A stretch of DNA of 64,000 bases from Loxodes magnus (Eukaryota; Ciliophora; Karyorelictea; Loxodida; Loxodidae), in the NCBI GenBank assembly GCA_946699065.1, contig CAMPDV010000014.1:1054001-1118000 (forward strand), read 5' to 3'. Made by a program: the position numbers and the translations under genes. Positions 1 through 9,766 of this stretch are shown piece by piece. The notes beneath the pieces were generated by a model that was given only the letters and a program-made list of their open reading frames with translations, was not told the DNA's origin and did no database searches. Positions within the stretch are counted from its first letter, which is position 1. Every line of letters begins with the position of its first letter.

Positions 1-69
1 AAAATATTTAGGTGTTTGAATAGAAATACTACTTTATAAAAGCTTAATTTTTAGATGACAAGTAACAAT

Positions 70-875
70 AATATACTAAAAGTCAATTTTTTTGAGTTTC
101 CTGGTTTTCCAACCAATTTAGCTCCGTCATCTTTTATATGTAAAAGTATACTATGACTTTTTTTTGTATGGTGGAGGTTAATACTCGCAATTTTCGAAGT
201 TTCTTATGTTCAAATTCTGCCTGTATAACCAGTTTTAGTTAGTCATAATTTGCTTATTTTTTTTACATTCTTTTTCTTCTGATATTCTGAATTTTCTTCA
301 TTCTTAGTATTGTCAGAAAATGTGATTTTCTTAATTATAATATCAACATGTTTTATACAAATAATCATCAAAATCTTTTTATTCAATTTTTTTAATTTTT
401 TTAATTTTCTTTATTATATTTGTATCTAATTAAGTAATGATAATAATTTTTTCCTTGTTTTTTATATTAGAGCATTTTAAATGTCCATTTTTGAGTCTAT
501 TTAAAATTCGATTGAGACTCATATATTTACTATTCTGTAACTAATTGTTTTAGATTTCTTATCGTCTTAATATCAAAAGTTAATTAATTTAGTCATATAT
601 ATTATTCATAAATTCTCTTATTTTTTCTACCAGATTATAGAAAACTTCTTCATAATTAGATTTATACTTCTTCATTTGATGTAGTAATGCTTATAGTTGA
701 GGGATAATGTCAGATTTAAATTCGTTCATTTCAACTGCAACGATCATAATTTTTTATTCAGGTGAAGAATTTTAATGCTCTGATCTTTATTATTTTTCAA
801 TACTTAACTAGTGGCTTTCTTTTAGCGTTTTTAATTTAGTTTCTTGAAAATCGAATAATTTGCTCCATTTTTTTT
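70..875 (-). mobile_element. Family A Gag-only retroelement, degenerate copy
   Basis: The minus strand starts at an ATG (868-866) preceded by a run of A. It reads a peptide beginning MEQIIRFSRNQIKNAKRK, matching MDQSLRLSKNQLKNLKRK of the copy at 62262-63095. Further on, in another frame, a coiled-coil part related to the copy at 23292-24112 is readable (motifs KKYKSNYEEV and KIREFMNNI). The zinc knuckle near 325-365 is broken: two of its three Cys are Tyr (TGT/TGC to TAT/TAC). The 3' tail (about 70-215) keeps the conserved hairpin with a GGTTGGAA core. At least one frameshift is needed, so this is a dead copy. What is seen is homology to three other copies in the window; retrotransposition is inferred from the element structure. 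Confidence 0.7.
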
Positions 876-3050
876 CTTTAAATGGCGAATATGATTAAAA
901 AAATTGCTAATTAATAATTTCATATTCTATTCTTAAAAGATTTAAAAATTTCTATTAGGCTAATAAAATCTAGCTTATAAAATCCTTAATGCATAAATAA
1001 CAAACAGATCAAGAATAAAAATTAAAGGATTGATAAATATGCAAATAAGAATTTATTCTTTATATTTTTATTTATTTTTAACTCTATTTCGAACCTATTT
1101 AATTACAATCTAAAATTTTATATCCTTTAGATTTATTATAATTTATAAATTTTTCTATTTCTATGTTTAATTATTTCAATAGTATAAAACTTAATATATC
1201 GATGAAAATTAAAAAGACTTAATTTTATTTTTATTATTTTATCTAAGTAAATTAATTTTTCCTGGATTTATTAATGTAAATCTAAAATTTTTCAATTAAT
1301 AGATAATTTTACATAAAAATTTGGACAAAAGAGTGAATTTATTTATTTAAATTTTTTATAAATATAAAATTTAGCAAATCATTCAAAAAATTTATTTATC
1401 TTGCTAGTTTCATTAATAATTATTTTAATTCCTTTTCTTAATAAATTTCTAATTTTTATATGAATGCTTTAACTAAATTTGTGTAATCATTTAATAGTTC
1501 TAAAGGCTTTTTTAAGATCTTTTATAAAAAAAATTGTTCAAAATAAAGAATTCTACTGTTAGTTGTCATTTTATATATTAAATAAATTATAATAGATATT
1601 TATTATTATTTAAATGATAAATAAATATTCATTTTCATATTAAATTTCTAATATTTAATAGCTTATCATTATAAATGATATTATAAATTCTTAATTTATT
1701 AAATTATGTTTAAGATCATCATATAAATTATTAAGATAATGTAATAATAAATTTTTATATTTTTGTAGATTTAAATTTCAAAAAGGTGTTTAGTATTTAT
1801 TATATTCCATAATTTATTTTATATATTTTAACTTTAGCTTAATTTAGAAGTTAAATCTTTAATTAAAATTTAAGATTATTTTTAACATTAGAGCTTCCTA
1901 CAGTTTAAAATTGCAATTAATTCTAAATTTAAAAGATAAGGATTTTTATTTTGTAAGTATGATAAATTAAGAATTTATTTAAACTTTTTTATTTTCCATT
2001 TCTTATTGTAATTTTTATTCTTCTTAATCAGCAGCTTTTTTAGGTTAGATTTATATTAATTAAATTAATTTAAATTGCCAAATTTTATTTGTTTAGGCAT
2101 TCTAATTTAAAATTAACATCTCATAATTTATATATTTAGAGAAATTTAACAGAGCATTTACTTTAGTAATGAAACTTTTAATTCGAGCATATTCTATAAA
2201 ATCTAATTACTTTCTTCTTTAGAAATGTCCTAAATAGGAATTTTAAATAGTGAGAACTTGAACTTAGAAATTTTGATTTATTTATAAAAGATAAATTGCT
2301 TAATAAATGCTAGACATTTTAGAAGAGAAGTTATAATCAAAGTATTTTTAATTATTTTTAGTAAGTTACTTTTCATTAAATATTTTGGAAAGATAATTTC
2401 TATATTTATTCTCCTGAAAGAATCAAAAAACAACACAATTTAAAGAATGAGAATTTATCAGTTGCTTTTTAAAATTTCTAAATATATATTTAAATTTCTA
2501 AATGCATTTTTTATGGAGAAAATAAATAAATTCTTTAGAATTTTCTATTTCATGCTAAGAATTCTATCATATATAAAATATATTCCTAACATTTTTAGTT
2601 TAATATGTTCTTTCTTCTCTATATATTTTTATCTTGATTAACTATAATTTATTTACATATACATAATTTCATTAATAGTTGGCAAAATATTATGTTATGA
2701 AGAGTTTTCTTTGCTAGAAAACGATTTTTATCCAACTGTTTTATTTTCAAAAATGATATTTAACATTTTATATTTCTGAAAAAAGTATCTAATGATTTTA
2801 TTATAATAATATATAAAAACAATTAGAAAAAATAAAGTTAAGAAATGAATATTTTATGCTTAATATAGAGTAGGAATTCAAGTGTAGTTTAAATTATAAA
2901 AGAATAGATTAAATTTACAGTAAGAATCAGAAAAAATTAAGGTAAGAAATAAATAAATCTCAATTAATTAATTTAATACTGCTTAAAATAATCTGAATTC
3001 CTATATTTTATAGTTAACTATTCATAGTAAGATATCATACTATATTACAT
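876..3050. other. A+T-rich stretch, no gene seen
   Basis: Low-complexity A+T-rich DNA. A 64-codon open stretch at 2447-2641 (+) consists almost only of Ile, Phe, Leu, Tyr, Lys and Ser codons and looks like base composition, not coding. No repeat with other parts of the window was noticed. Confidence 0.6.
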
Positions 3051-3311
3051 ATGGATATTATTAACTCTCTGGACGAGATTAATTTTAAATAATCATTTTG
3101 ATTCTAAAGATTTGCTTAATTATTAAAAATAGATTTCCTTTTAAATCATTTTTAAATGATACTTATCGTATTTACTTTCAACTCTATTTCTTATTTACTG
3201 ATTATAGATAATATTATTGAAGATAGCATCCAGAAGAAAATATTAAATTAATTTCTTTAGTTTGAATCTTAAAAAAGAGTTTATTTGTTTCAAATTCTTT
3301 TTAGAGTATGA
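3051..3311 (+). CDS. Possible small hypothetical protein (86 aa)
   Basis: An ATG-to-TGA frame under the UAR=Gln, UGA=Trp/stop code, starting MDIINSLDEINFKQSF. It has somewhat more Asp, Glu and Ser than the surrounding DNA would give by chance. No domain, signal peptide or relative elsewhere in the window was recognised. A frame this short is expected by chance here, so it is only a candidate. It lies just upstream of the 3' end of a minus-strand retroelement fragment. Confidence 0.2.
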
Positions 3312-3957
3312 TGTAAGAAAAAAAAATTAAATGAACTATATAATATATCATATTCTAAAGAAAATTCTCTCAGATATTATTAATTAAAATTATTAACTTT
3401 TATTCTTATATCTTTAATTATTTGTAAGCGAAATTAATAAAATTTCTTTAAATAAAAATGTTAAAATAAGTTTTTTCTACTTTTTTCAGAAATATTTATA
3501 AAAACTTATTCAAATAAAATTATTGAGTTTTTATCTTAAAATTATTATAATAATAATTAATTATAGTGGCACTACCATAATTAAGTTAACCACTTAAGTT
3601 AATTTTATTAATTCTTATAAAATTTCTGCTGTTTCCTGCAAAGTTTCACTTTTGTTTCTTGTTCTTCTTTTTCTACAGTTCAGTTTTCATTTTGTTATGA
3701 AGGTAAGTCTTCTTCTTCCTTTTCTAATTCCATTCTTCCTGTAGCTCCTTTACATGTTTTCCTCATTATTCTATTGCTTATTTCATATATTGATTCATGT
3801 AAATCCATTCTTTTATAATATTTTCTTCTATAAATTTAACCTTCTTCAGTGCAATATATTTGACTCACATTTTTTAAAGTTTTTTTCTTATATTCTTATT
3901 TAATCTTAAACTATTAACATTTTTTATAGATGTATTCCCCTTTTGCAGAATCAACAC

Positions 3958-3970
3958 TTAATATATTTCT
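3958..3970. repeat. Target-site duplication, left copy
   Basis: The 13-mer TTAATATATTTCT here is repeated exactly at 4943-4955 on the other side of the inserted element. The flanking bases differ, so the duplication is exactly 13 bp and defines the insert as 3971-4942. Confidence 0.8.
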
Positions 3971-4942
3971 ATAAAAAAAAGAAAAATGGTTGAAGGTTTC
4001 AAGTCAGGCTTCTATATCACCTCTTCCTAAGCCAAAAAGGAAGGGAGGAAGCAAGAAACCAAGTCTTAATAATCTTAGCAATCTTCTCTATCACAACCTT
4101 AACCAACACTGAACTGGCAACTTGGAATCTAACAAAACGAGCGAAAGCCAACCTTGAAGAATAAGCACGGAAACTCCAACCTCAAGCGAGAAACTGAGAA
4201 AACAGATGAATTCTGTTCTCCACCAGGAGATATCAGAATTCAGCCCTTCTGGCCAGATTAGCATGGAGTAGCTCATCAAAGTGGTACTGAACCTCCAGGA
4301 AGAGGTCAAGAGATTGAAGAATGACAATGATATGCTGATGGCAAAGCTAGACCTAGCAGAAGGAATTTAGTCAAGACTTATGTCCTAGGAAAGAGATCTT
4401 AACGCCTTTTGGAATATCTCAAAATTCAGACTAACGAATCCTAAAATTAGCTTTAGAAACAGACTGAACTGGATAACAGACTCGGAAAAAGTAGAAGAGA
4501 AATTGTAAACTTTTAAAAAAGAGTAAAGAGAAACTGGAGCTATACAAATGGAAATCGAAGCCTAGAAAGAGCAAACAAATCAAGGAAAATAATTCAAAAT
4601 AAAAAAGAAATGTTTCTGCTGTGGAAGCATATGACATTTTTATCGAAAGTGTTATAAATTCTAATAGAAATAAAGAAACTATTGGATAAAAGAACAACAA
4701 AAGAAGAAAAAAGAAGAAGTAAGAATGAAAAGAATGTATTGCAACCCGGATGGTTCAATATACAAGATTAAGATAGAACCAAGGCAAGTTAAAGGAGGGA
4801 AAATCTGGAAAAATCCGAGTTCCCAATCTCGCTTAAATTGGACGTCCCAAACATTTATTTTTAACAGCAGGGATCCCGAACTGCTGTCCTCCTGACGGGG
4901 TTGGAAATCCCTAAAACGGAAAACTCAAAATTAATATTATTA
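3971..4942 (+). mobile_element. Family B Gag-only retroelement, 972 bp, bounded by TSD
   Basis: A complete-looking short element: an A-rich start only 15 nt upstream of the ATG, a single gag-like frame, a structured 3' tail and an (ATT)n end. The 13-bp duplications at 3958-3970 and 4943-4955 fix both ends. It closely matches the copy at 52068-53045 over its full length. It lacks endonuclease and reverse transcriptase, so movement would need proteins from elsewhere, presumably a LINE (inference). It inserted into a minus-strand relative, so it is younger than that copy. Confidence 0.85.
3986..4895 (+). pseudogene. Gag-like zinc-knuckle protein, frameshifted
   Basis: Starts MVEGFKSGFYITSSQAKK, the same N-terminus as the copies at 20659 and 52082. 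The middle is a predicted coiled coil (LQEEVKRLKNDNDMLMAKL). It is followed by a CX2CX4HX4C zinc knuckle, CFCCGSIWHFYRKC, in which the Trp is a TGA, then a basic C-terminal region. Compared with 52082, this copy lacks 2 nt near 4165, which breaks the frame between N-terminal and coiled-coil parts; the rest is open to the TGA at 4893-4895. Zinc-knuckle plus coiled-coil proteins are typical LINE ORF1 or Gag proteins that bind the element RNA. Confidence 0.75.
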
Positions 4943-4955
4943 TTAATATATTTCT
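4943..4955. repeat. Target-site duplication, right copy
   Basis: Exact repeat of 3958-3970, directly after the (ATT)n end of the inserted element. Confidence 0.8.
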
Positions 4956-5300
4956 CTGCTTATAGATGCATTTAGGTTTGCAATCCTTCTCAATATCCAT
5001 AAGGTCTCTTTTGCTTTAATTTTTTTTAATTTTTAATAGTTAATATAAGGTAAAATGGTTGAGTTTTCTTCTAATTACTTTAGTCGAAATTTTACCTCTT
5101 ATATTTCCGATTTGCTGCTAATTTCCTTTTTAATTAGTTATTTTCTTATTTTATCTTCATCGTTATTTATACTAAAGTCCTATTTTTTTAATTCTGAGAC
5201 TTAAGATTTTAGGGTTTAATTCTCAAAAAATAGTGTATTGTCTCTTTTTCTTAATTCATGGTTATTCTTTTTGCTTTGAATATTTTATATCCATATTTAT

Positions 5301-5794
5301 AATAATAATCTTTATTTTGGTATTATTTAAACCCTATAATTTCATTTAAACTCTATAATCATTTATAAATTATTTTCTAAAAATCAACAACTAAATCATT
5401 TAAAATCTAAACTTCAATCATTAACTAATCAATCTTATTTTGAATAGTAAAAGTAAATCTCCAATTTTATTTTCATCGATAAAATCCAAACATTTATTGA
5501 TCTGAATTTTTTAGACGATGATCATTAAGGTAGATGTACTTTCATACTAAAACAGATATTCAAGAGAATTATCAATAAATTATATAAATTTAGTTTAAAA
5601 TTTTAATCTATAAATAATATAAACTATCTAATATTATTTGTTCAAATATATTAGATATTTAGACTGAAAAATAAAAAGTTTAAAGATAAGATGCAAAGTC
5701 TTATAATTTATGCTAATGAGAGGCAATATTATTAATTAAATCTTTAAAAAAAGCTGGAACAAAATATCCGCCTTTCTAAAAATTAAATAAGAAA
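5301..5794. other. A+T-rich spacer with short degenerate repeats
   Basis: No gene seen. Near 5320-5365 a short unit resembling TTTAAACYCTATAAT occurs twice in tandem. The rest is A+T-rich spacer before the family A copy. Confidence 0.5.
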
Positions 5795-6585
5795 AGCTAA
5801 AAAAATGGCGGCACAGGAGTTACGCAAATAGGAAAGATAGAAATCAGATTCAGGCTCATCTTCGCAAGGCAAAATTATGACAGGCGCAATTGAATCCAAC
5901 AGACATAAAATACAGATCCAGGAAGATCTATAAATTAAGATTGAGGCAATGTAAACGCAAATATTAAATACGAAGAAACAATTTACAATTAAAATATTTA
6001 AATAAGGGAGTAAACAAACTTTATAGAAGACTAAAGCAATGAACATGTAATATTAAAAAACTAACTTATTGAAAACAGCCTAGTAACAGAAGAGCAACTC
6101 TGAAAATAATCTTAACAAAACTTTAAATATTCTTAAAAGATGGAAGTTGAAAAATAGCTACTGTCGTGCGAAAAACAATCTAACCCATAAAAAGAATCTG
6201 AAAATTAAGATAATAACATAATTAAAAGACTTGAAAAAATAGAAAACATTTTTAATATAAGTACAATTTAACAATAATAAAAAAAACATTGCAGATACTG
6301 TCAATCAAGCTATTATCTACTAAGAAACTGCTAATAATGAAAAAGATTAAACAAAAAAGAACAATAAAAAACATGATGTCGACTTAACAAATTATGGATA
6401 ACAAAAGCTGGAATATATAGATAAAAACTTCTTGCAAGACCTACTTAAATTTATTAGTGGTAACCTGCCACTTATCAAAAAAGTTCATGTTCTACATCCA
6501 TGCAAAAAAAATGGCAGAGTGAAACTGGTCGGAACTTCGGCAAGCTCGAAAGCTCTTAACATTTAGTTAATTTTAATTAAATCTT
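5795..6585 (+). mobile_element. Family A Gag-only retroelement, degenerate
   Basis: Begins with an A-rich run and ATG at 5805. The start of the peptide contains SDSGSSSQGKIM, corresponding to EESSSSSEGKVM at 62269 and SSSSSEGKVM at 24107. A later frame gives LVTEEQLWKQSQQNFKY, matching LITEEQLWTQSQQNFKY of the 62262 copy, so at least one frameshift lies between. The zinc knuckle (about 6290-6335) keeps its three Cys but has Tyr in place of the His (TAT for CAT). The 3' tail (about 6455-6585) holds the hairpin CTGGTCGGAACTTCGG and ends in an A+T-rich tract. Inactive copy. Confidence 0.7.
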
Positions 6586-6927
6586 TAAAGTAATAAGTTT
6601 ATTATTCTAAAAGCTAGAATAGAATTTTATTTCTAAATGATTTATACTTTTACTAGGGTTTTTAACTTGAAAGCAGTTCTTTCTTAATATATGGATTTTA
6701 AATAACTATTTAAATTCTATTTTTAATTGATAAATAATGAAGATTTTAGTTATAGGACCTTATATTTTTTAAAAGGATATAAATTTAGAATAAAAATAGT
6801 TTTTATAATACCAAGCCATAGATTCATAATATAAATATTTAATAACCAATTTATTGCTTATATTTCAAAATTTAAATAGGAGAATTAATAGGTATAAACT
6901 TAAAATGTGCAGTGCTTTGCTCTAAAT
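6586..6927. other. A+T-rich spacer, nothing recognised
   Basis: Between the family A copy and the first SINE. No coding or repeat signal was noticed. Confidence 0.5.
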
Positions 6928-6942
6928 TTAATTAGTTTATTT
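6928..6942. repeat. SINE target-site duplication, left
   Basis: The 15-mer TTAATTAGTTTATTT is repeated exactly at 7257-7271. Confidence 0.75.
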
Positions 6943-7256
6943 AATAATTGAAAAGATGGTGGGAGCTGAGATTGACCTTCGTGACTAAACTTCTGGTTTT
7001 ACGGCTAGGAACAAGTTCCTTTCCTGTCGCTGAGAAAGTCCCTGGTTAGAGTCATTTTCTGAAGGGAACACTGTCTTTGAGATTATCCGCTCTTGGTAGG
7101 GGCTTGAAGCCTGGCTGCTCATAGCGATGGAGTTCCCTAGCAGCTGTGCCTGGAGCACAACAGTATATCCCCGTTATTCCATAAAAAGAGAGCATCGGGT
7201 CGAGCAATCGGAAAGGAGTTTCCGGTGCAAAAACTTGTTTAGTTGAAATTAATTAA
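6943..7256 (+). mobile_element. SINE-like structured element, copy 1
   Basis: A 314-bp block that is much richer in G+C than its surroundings and about 95% identical (by eye) to 16929-17238. Short self-complementary segments suggest a folded RNA: GGAAC-AA-GTTCC, GCTGCT paired with AGCAGC about 25 nt on, CTGTGC-loop-GCACAACAG, and CGGAAA-GGAG-TTTCCG. It has no long coding frame. The A+T tail after TTTAGTTGAAATTAATT resembles the 3' end of the LINE at 54200-60845. Weak A-box-like (GGCTAGGAAC) and B-box-like (GGTTAGAGTC) segments exist, but internal T4 runs argue against simple polymerase III transcription. The parent RNA was not identified. Confidence 0.8.
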
Positions 7257-7271
7257 TTAATTAGTTTATTT
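7257..7271. repeat. SINE target-site duplication, right
   Basis: Exact repeat of 6928-6942 after the A+T-rich 3' tail of the SINE. Confidence 0.75.
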
Positions 7272-7624
7272 TTAATTAATAGAATTGATGAGTTAGAGAA
7301 AACTAGACAATTATTATTTTCTTAATAAGCATCAATTTTAGAAATTATTTATATCTTGCTAAAGTTATTTTAAAGGTAGATTTGTCGTATTGTATGCTAA
7401 AATTAAATTTTTTATAAATTTATTAAAGATTATAATGTATAAGATCGAAATAGTGGAAGCAAATAATGAAAAAAGAGTTATGAAATTATGAATTCTCAGT
7501 CCTTTATATTACACCTTAGAATATATAGATATACTCAAAATTAAGAGTAGAAGATATAAAAATGAGTTTATATTTAAATAACTATCTTAGGATGAAAAAT
7601 GGAAATGATTATAATATAATAATT
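7272..7624. other. A+T-rich spacer, nothing recognised
   Basis: Between the SINE and the minus-strand family B element. No gene seen. Confidence 0.5.
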
Positions 7625-8455
7625 AATTAAAGTGATACCACCTTTCATTAGGATCATCACTGATATAATGTTTATAAATGTTAAAAAAAAGGAATTCTGG
7701 ATATATTCTTCATAGTCTTCTTCTGTCTTATGCTTCATTATTACATATCGACTATTTAAAATCTAGTTCTTTTCCAATTATTTACTAGGGTCTAACTCAT
7801 ATATTTTCTTCAGGACCGATTTACTAATTTTTTACGTTTGTTATCTTAAGTCTATAAATTTTACTCTCTTGAGTAACATACAATCTGCTTAATTTATTCA
7901 ATGTTTTTTAAATTTTTTTATTCTCTTCATTTTGTTTATTTTAATATTTCCAGCATTGTCTTACAAAATGACCAGGTTTTCTGCAGAACCAGCATTTAGG
8001 TTTTTCCTTCATTCTATTTCTTTTTGCTGGTTGAATTGCTGGCTCTATATCCATAGGATCGTTGTGAGGGAGATTTTTTAGAAACAGACTCTCAGTAATC
8101 TCAGCGAATTAGTTTAATTTTTCTTCTGTCTGCTTGATTCTCTAGTTAAATTCTAATAACTAAGGATGATTGCTGAGTTCAGTCTTGTAGTTACTATTTT
8201 CTTATCTTAGCGTGTTCACGTTATTGATCAGGCATTAGATTTATTCTTTCAGTGAATTAAGTTGTATGGAAAGTTCGTTAATATCATTTTGCATTTTTTA
8301 GAGGTTTTCAAAAATTATTTTCTGAGGATCTAATAAATCTTAGGAAGAAGAGTGGATTAGTTAAAGCTAAGACGTGGTTAGAGATGATACTTCAGGTTTT
8401 CTCTCCTACTCTGAGGAGGTGGTAAAAAAACCTTTCTTGAAGCCAGCCATTTTTT
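7625..8455 (-). mobile_element. Family B Gag-only retroelement, best-preserved copy
   Basis: Runs on the minus strand from an A-rich start a few nt before the ATG (8450) to a 3' tail with the motif GGTGGTATCAC followed by TTTAATTAATT. The gag-like frame is unbroken through coiled coil and zinc knuckle, unlike most other copies. Relatives with the same order of motifs are at 44497-45258 and 45590-46290 on the same strand. A convincing target-site duplication could not be fixed because the flanks are simple TA-rich sequence. Confidence 0.75.
7710..8450 (-). CDS. Gag-like coiled-coil zinc-knuckle protein (246 aa)
   Basis: The frame begins MAGFKKGFFTTSSEQERK, like MVEGFKKGFYTTSFQAKR at 20659. 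Residues about 40-125 form a heptad-rich coiled coil (ELSIQLNSLKEQIQCL). The conserved segment ESLFLKNLPHNDPMDIEP follows, then the zinc knuckle CWFCRKPGHFVRQC (CX2CX4HX4C, all four ligands present), then a basic tail with LNKLSRLYVTQESKIYRLK. UAR is read as Gln. The stop is uncertain: I used TGA at 7712-7710; an upstream TGA is read as Trp, and a neighbouring frame shows a further conserved tail (TEEDYEEY), so a late frameshift is possible. Expected role by family: binding element RNA as LINE ORF1 proteins do. It encodes no enzyme, so it probably needs help from a LINE. Confidence 0.7.
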
Positions 8456-8464
8456 ATATATATA

Positions 8465-8690
8465 TAATAAAAATATAAGCAATCTCTATCTGTCTTTCTA
8501 CATTAGTTCTGGTTTTATTCTAGGATACTTACTGCTAGGCTAAATAAGATAGTTTATTTCTAATGTTCTAGCCATTCTTGATTTCTTTTTGAGCCTTAAT
8601 TTTTCAGTTTATCTTCTTCGGGAAGAAATAAATTTCTTTTATTAAGATAGATAATACTTATAGCAGTATGATATCTATCAAATACTAATA
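8465..8690 (-). CDS. Possible coding fragment next to the family B element
   Basis: One minus-strand frame reads a peptide with coding-like composition, including FDRYHTAISIIYLNKRN, LPEEDKLKNQGSKRNQEW and LEQNQNQCRKTDRDC. It abuts the 5' end of the element at 7625-8455, so it may be a host exon cut by that insertion, or a lost 5' part of the element. No start, stop or domain can be fixed. It is richer in Glu, Asp, Arg and Gly than chance frames here. Confidence 0.3.
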
Positions 8691-9472
8691 ATTTAAAAAT
8701 ACAAATATATAAGAAAATTTATATCAAAATATCTACTTAAATTAATAAAGCAAATGATAAACATTTCTAAGATTATCTACAAGGTATGGAGTTAAATATT
8801 CGTAAGTTTTGGCTTAAAAAATTATTTATAATGTTCTTCTAATATTTTAAAGAAATTATAGGAATCTTGGATTAGGAGTAATTCTTTAATAGGGGAAATC
8901 AATAAATTAATAGGATTTTATAAACACCTATAATAGAATTTGTTAGTCGTCTGTGAGATTAAAAAAAATTTGATGATATGCATTTCTGAAATAATATTAA
9001 ATTTTCCCCAAAAGCAAGCATTATATAAAATTTAAATTCATTTGAAAAAATTTAAGATATAGTAATTAATACATTTTTACCTAATAAAATTTTTAAAATC
9101 TATAATCACACTATTAAAAAGGAATAAGAAATTTAAAAGCTTAATATATAATTAAATTAAACTAAAAGATATTATTATAAATTTATATCATTCAATTTGC
9201 TAAAAAGTACTTAATATTTGAGTAAAAAGCTATTAAGTTTTTAAAAATTTATCCGAAATATATCAATAAATTTGAATTAAGTAAAAAACATAAAAACTTT
9301 AATTCTTTTGAAAAATGAAATTATTTTATAGTATATTTAAATTAAATTAAGTATATAGCTTAATGAAAAATAAAAATATTTAGGTTAGTTAACTTGAACA
9401 ACTAAATTTAGAATATTTTTTAAATATAAATTTTTTAAAAAACCCACCGAAGCTTTGAAAATACAATAGAAA
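8691..9472. other. A+T-rich spacer, nothing recognised
   Basis: No gene, repeat or structured element was recognised. Confidence 0.5.
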
Positions 9473-9766
9473 TTGACTATTTTTCACTTAAATGAAGTGA
9501 TAACCTTATTTAAATTCAATTTATATAAAAAAATTAACTTAAAAAATATGCTTTATAATCGAATTATAGATGACTTTTTTAATGTAAAAGAAGGAATTTT
9601 AACGAGAAAAATAACTAGATATAAATCTGCTTTGATAGCCTTAGAATTATATCAAGCTAAAAAAATGAGATAGCTTAAAAATCCAGGATATTTTAATATT
9701 AATTAAGTATTATATACATCTACAGAGTTAAATAAATAAAAATTAATAATAGATATGAATAGCTGA
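9473..9766 (+). CDS. Possible small hypothetical protein (97 aa)
   Basis: An ATG-to-TGA frame whose first 66 codons contain no TAA/TAG either, beginning MTIFHLNEVITLFKFNLYKK and including RIIDDFFNVKEGILTRKI. Composition is somewhat more protein-like than flanking frames, but no domain was recognised and there is no relative in the window. The length is within chance expectation. Confidence 0.25.

Larger units (their letters stand above)
3540..5300 (-). mobile_element. Family B Gag-only element interrupted by another copy
   Basis: A minus-strand element is split by the plus-strand element at 3971-4942. The right part (4956 to about 5300) encodes a coiled-coil stretch and the motif DLMDIEKD, matching NDPMDIEP of the copy at 7625-8455. 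The left part (3540-3957) carries the zinc knuckle KCWFCKRGIHLQKK, with the last Cys displaced by one extra A in an A-run, and a 3' tail with the motif GGTAGTGCCAC. Removing the insert and one copy of its duplication rejoins a frame that runs into the knuckle. The 5' boundary is uncertain because the N-terminal signature seen in other copies was not found. Confidence 0.65.

Noticed and set aside
6943..7256. The SINE as a hammerhead ribozyme, group I/II intron core, RNase P RNA or SRP RNA
   Set aside because: None of the diagnostic core motifs of those RNAs could be matched; only generic hairpins are visible.
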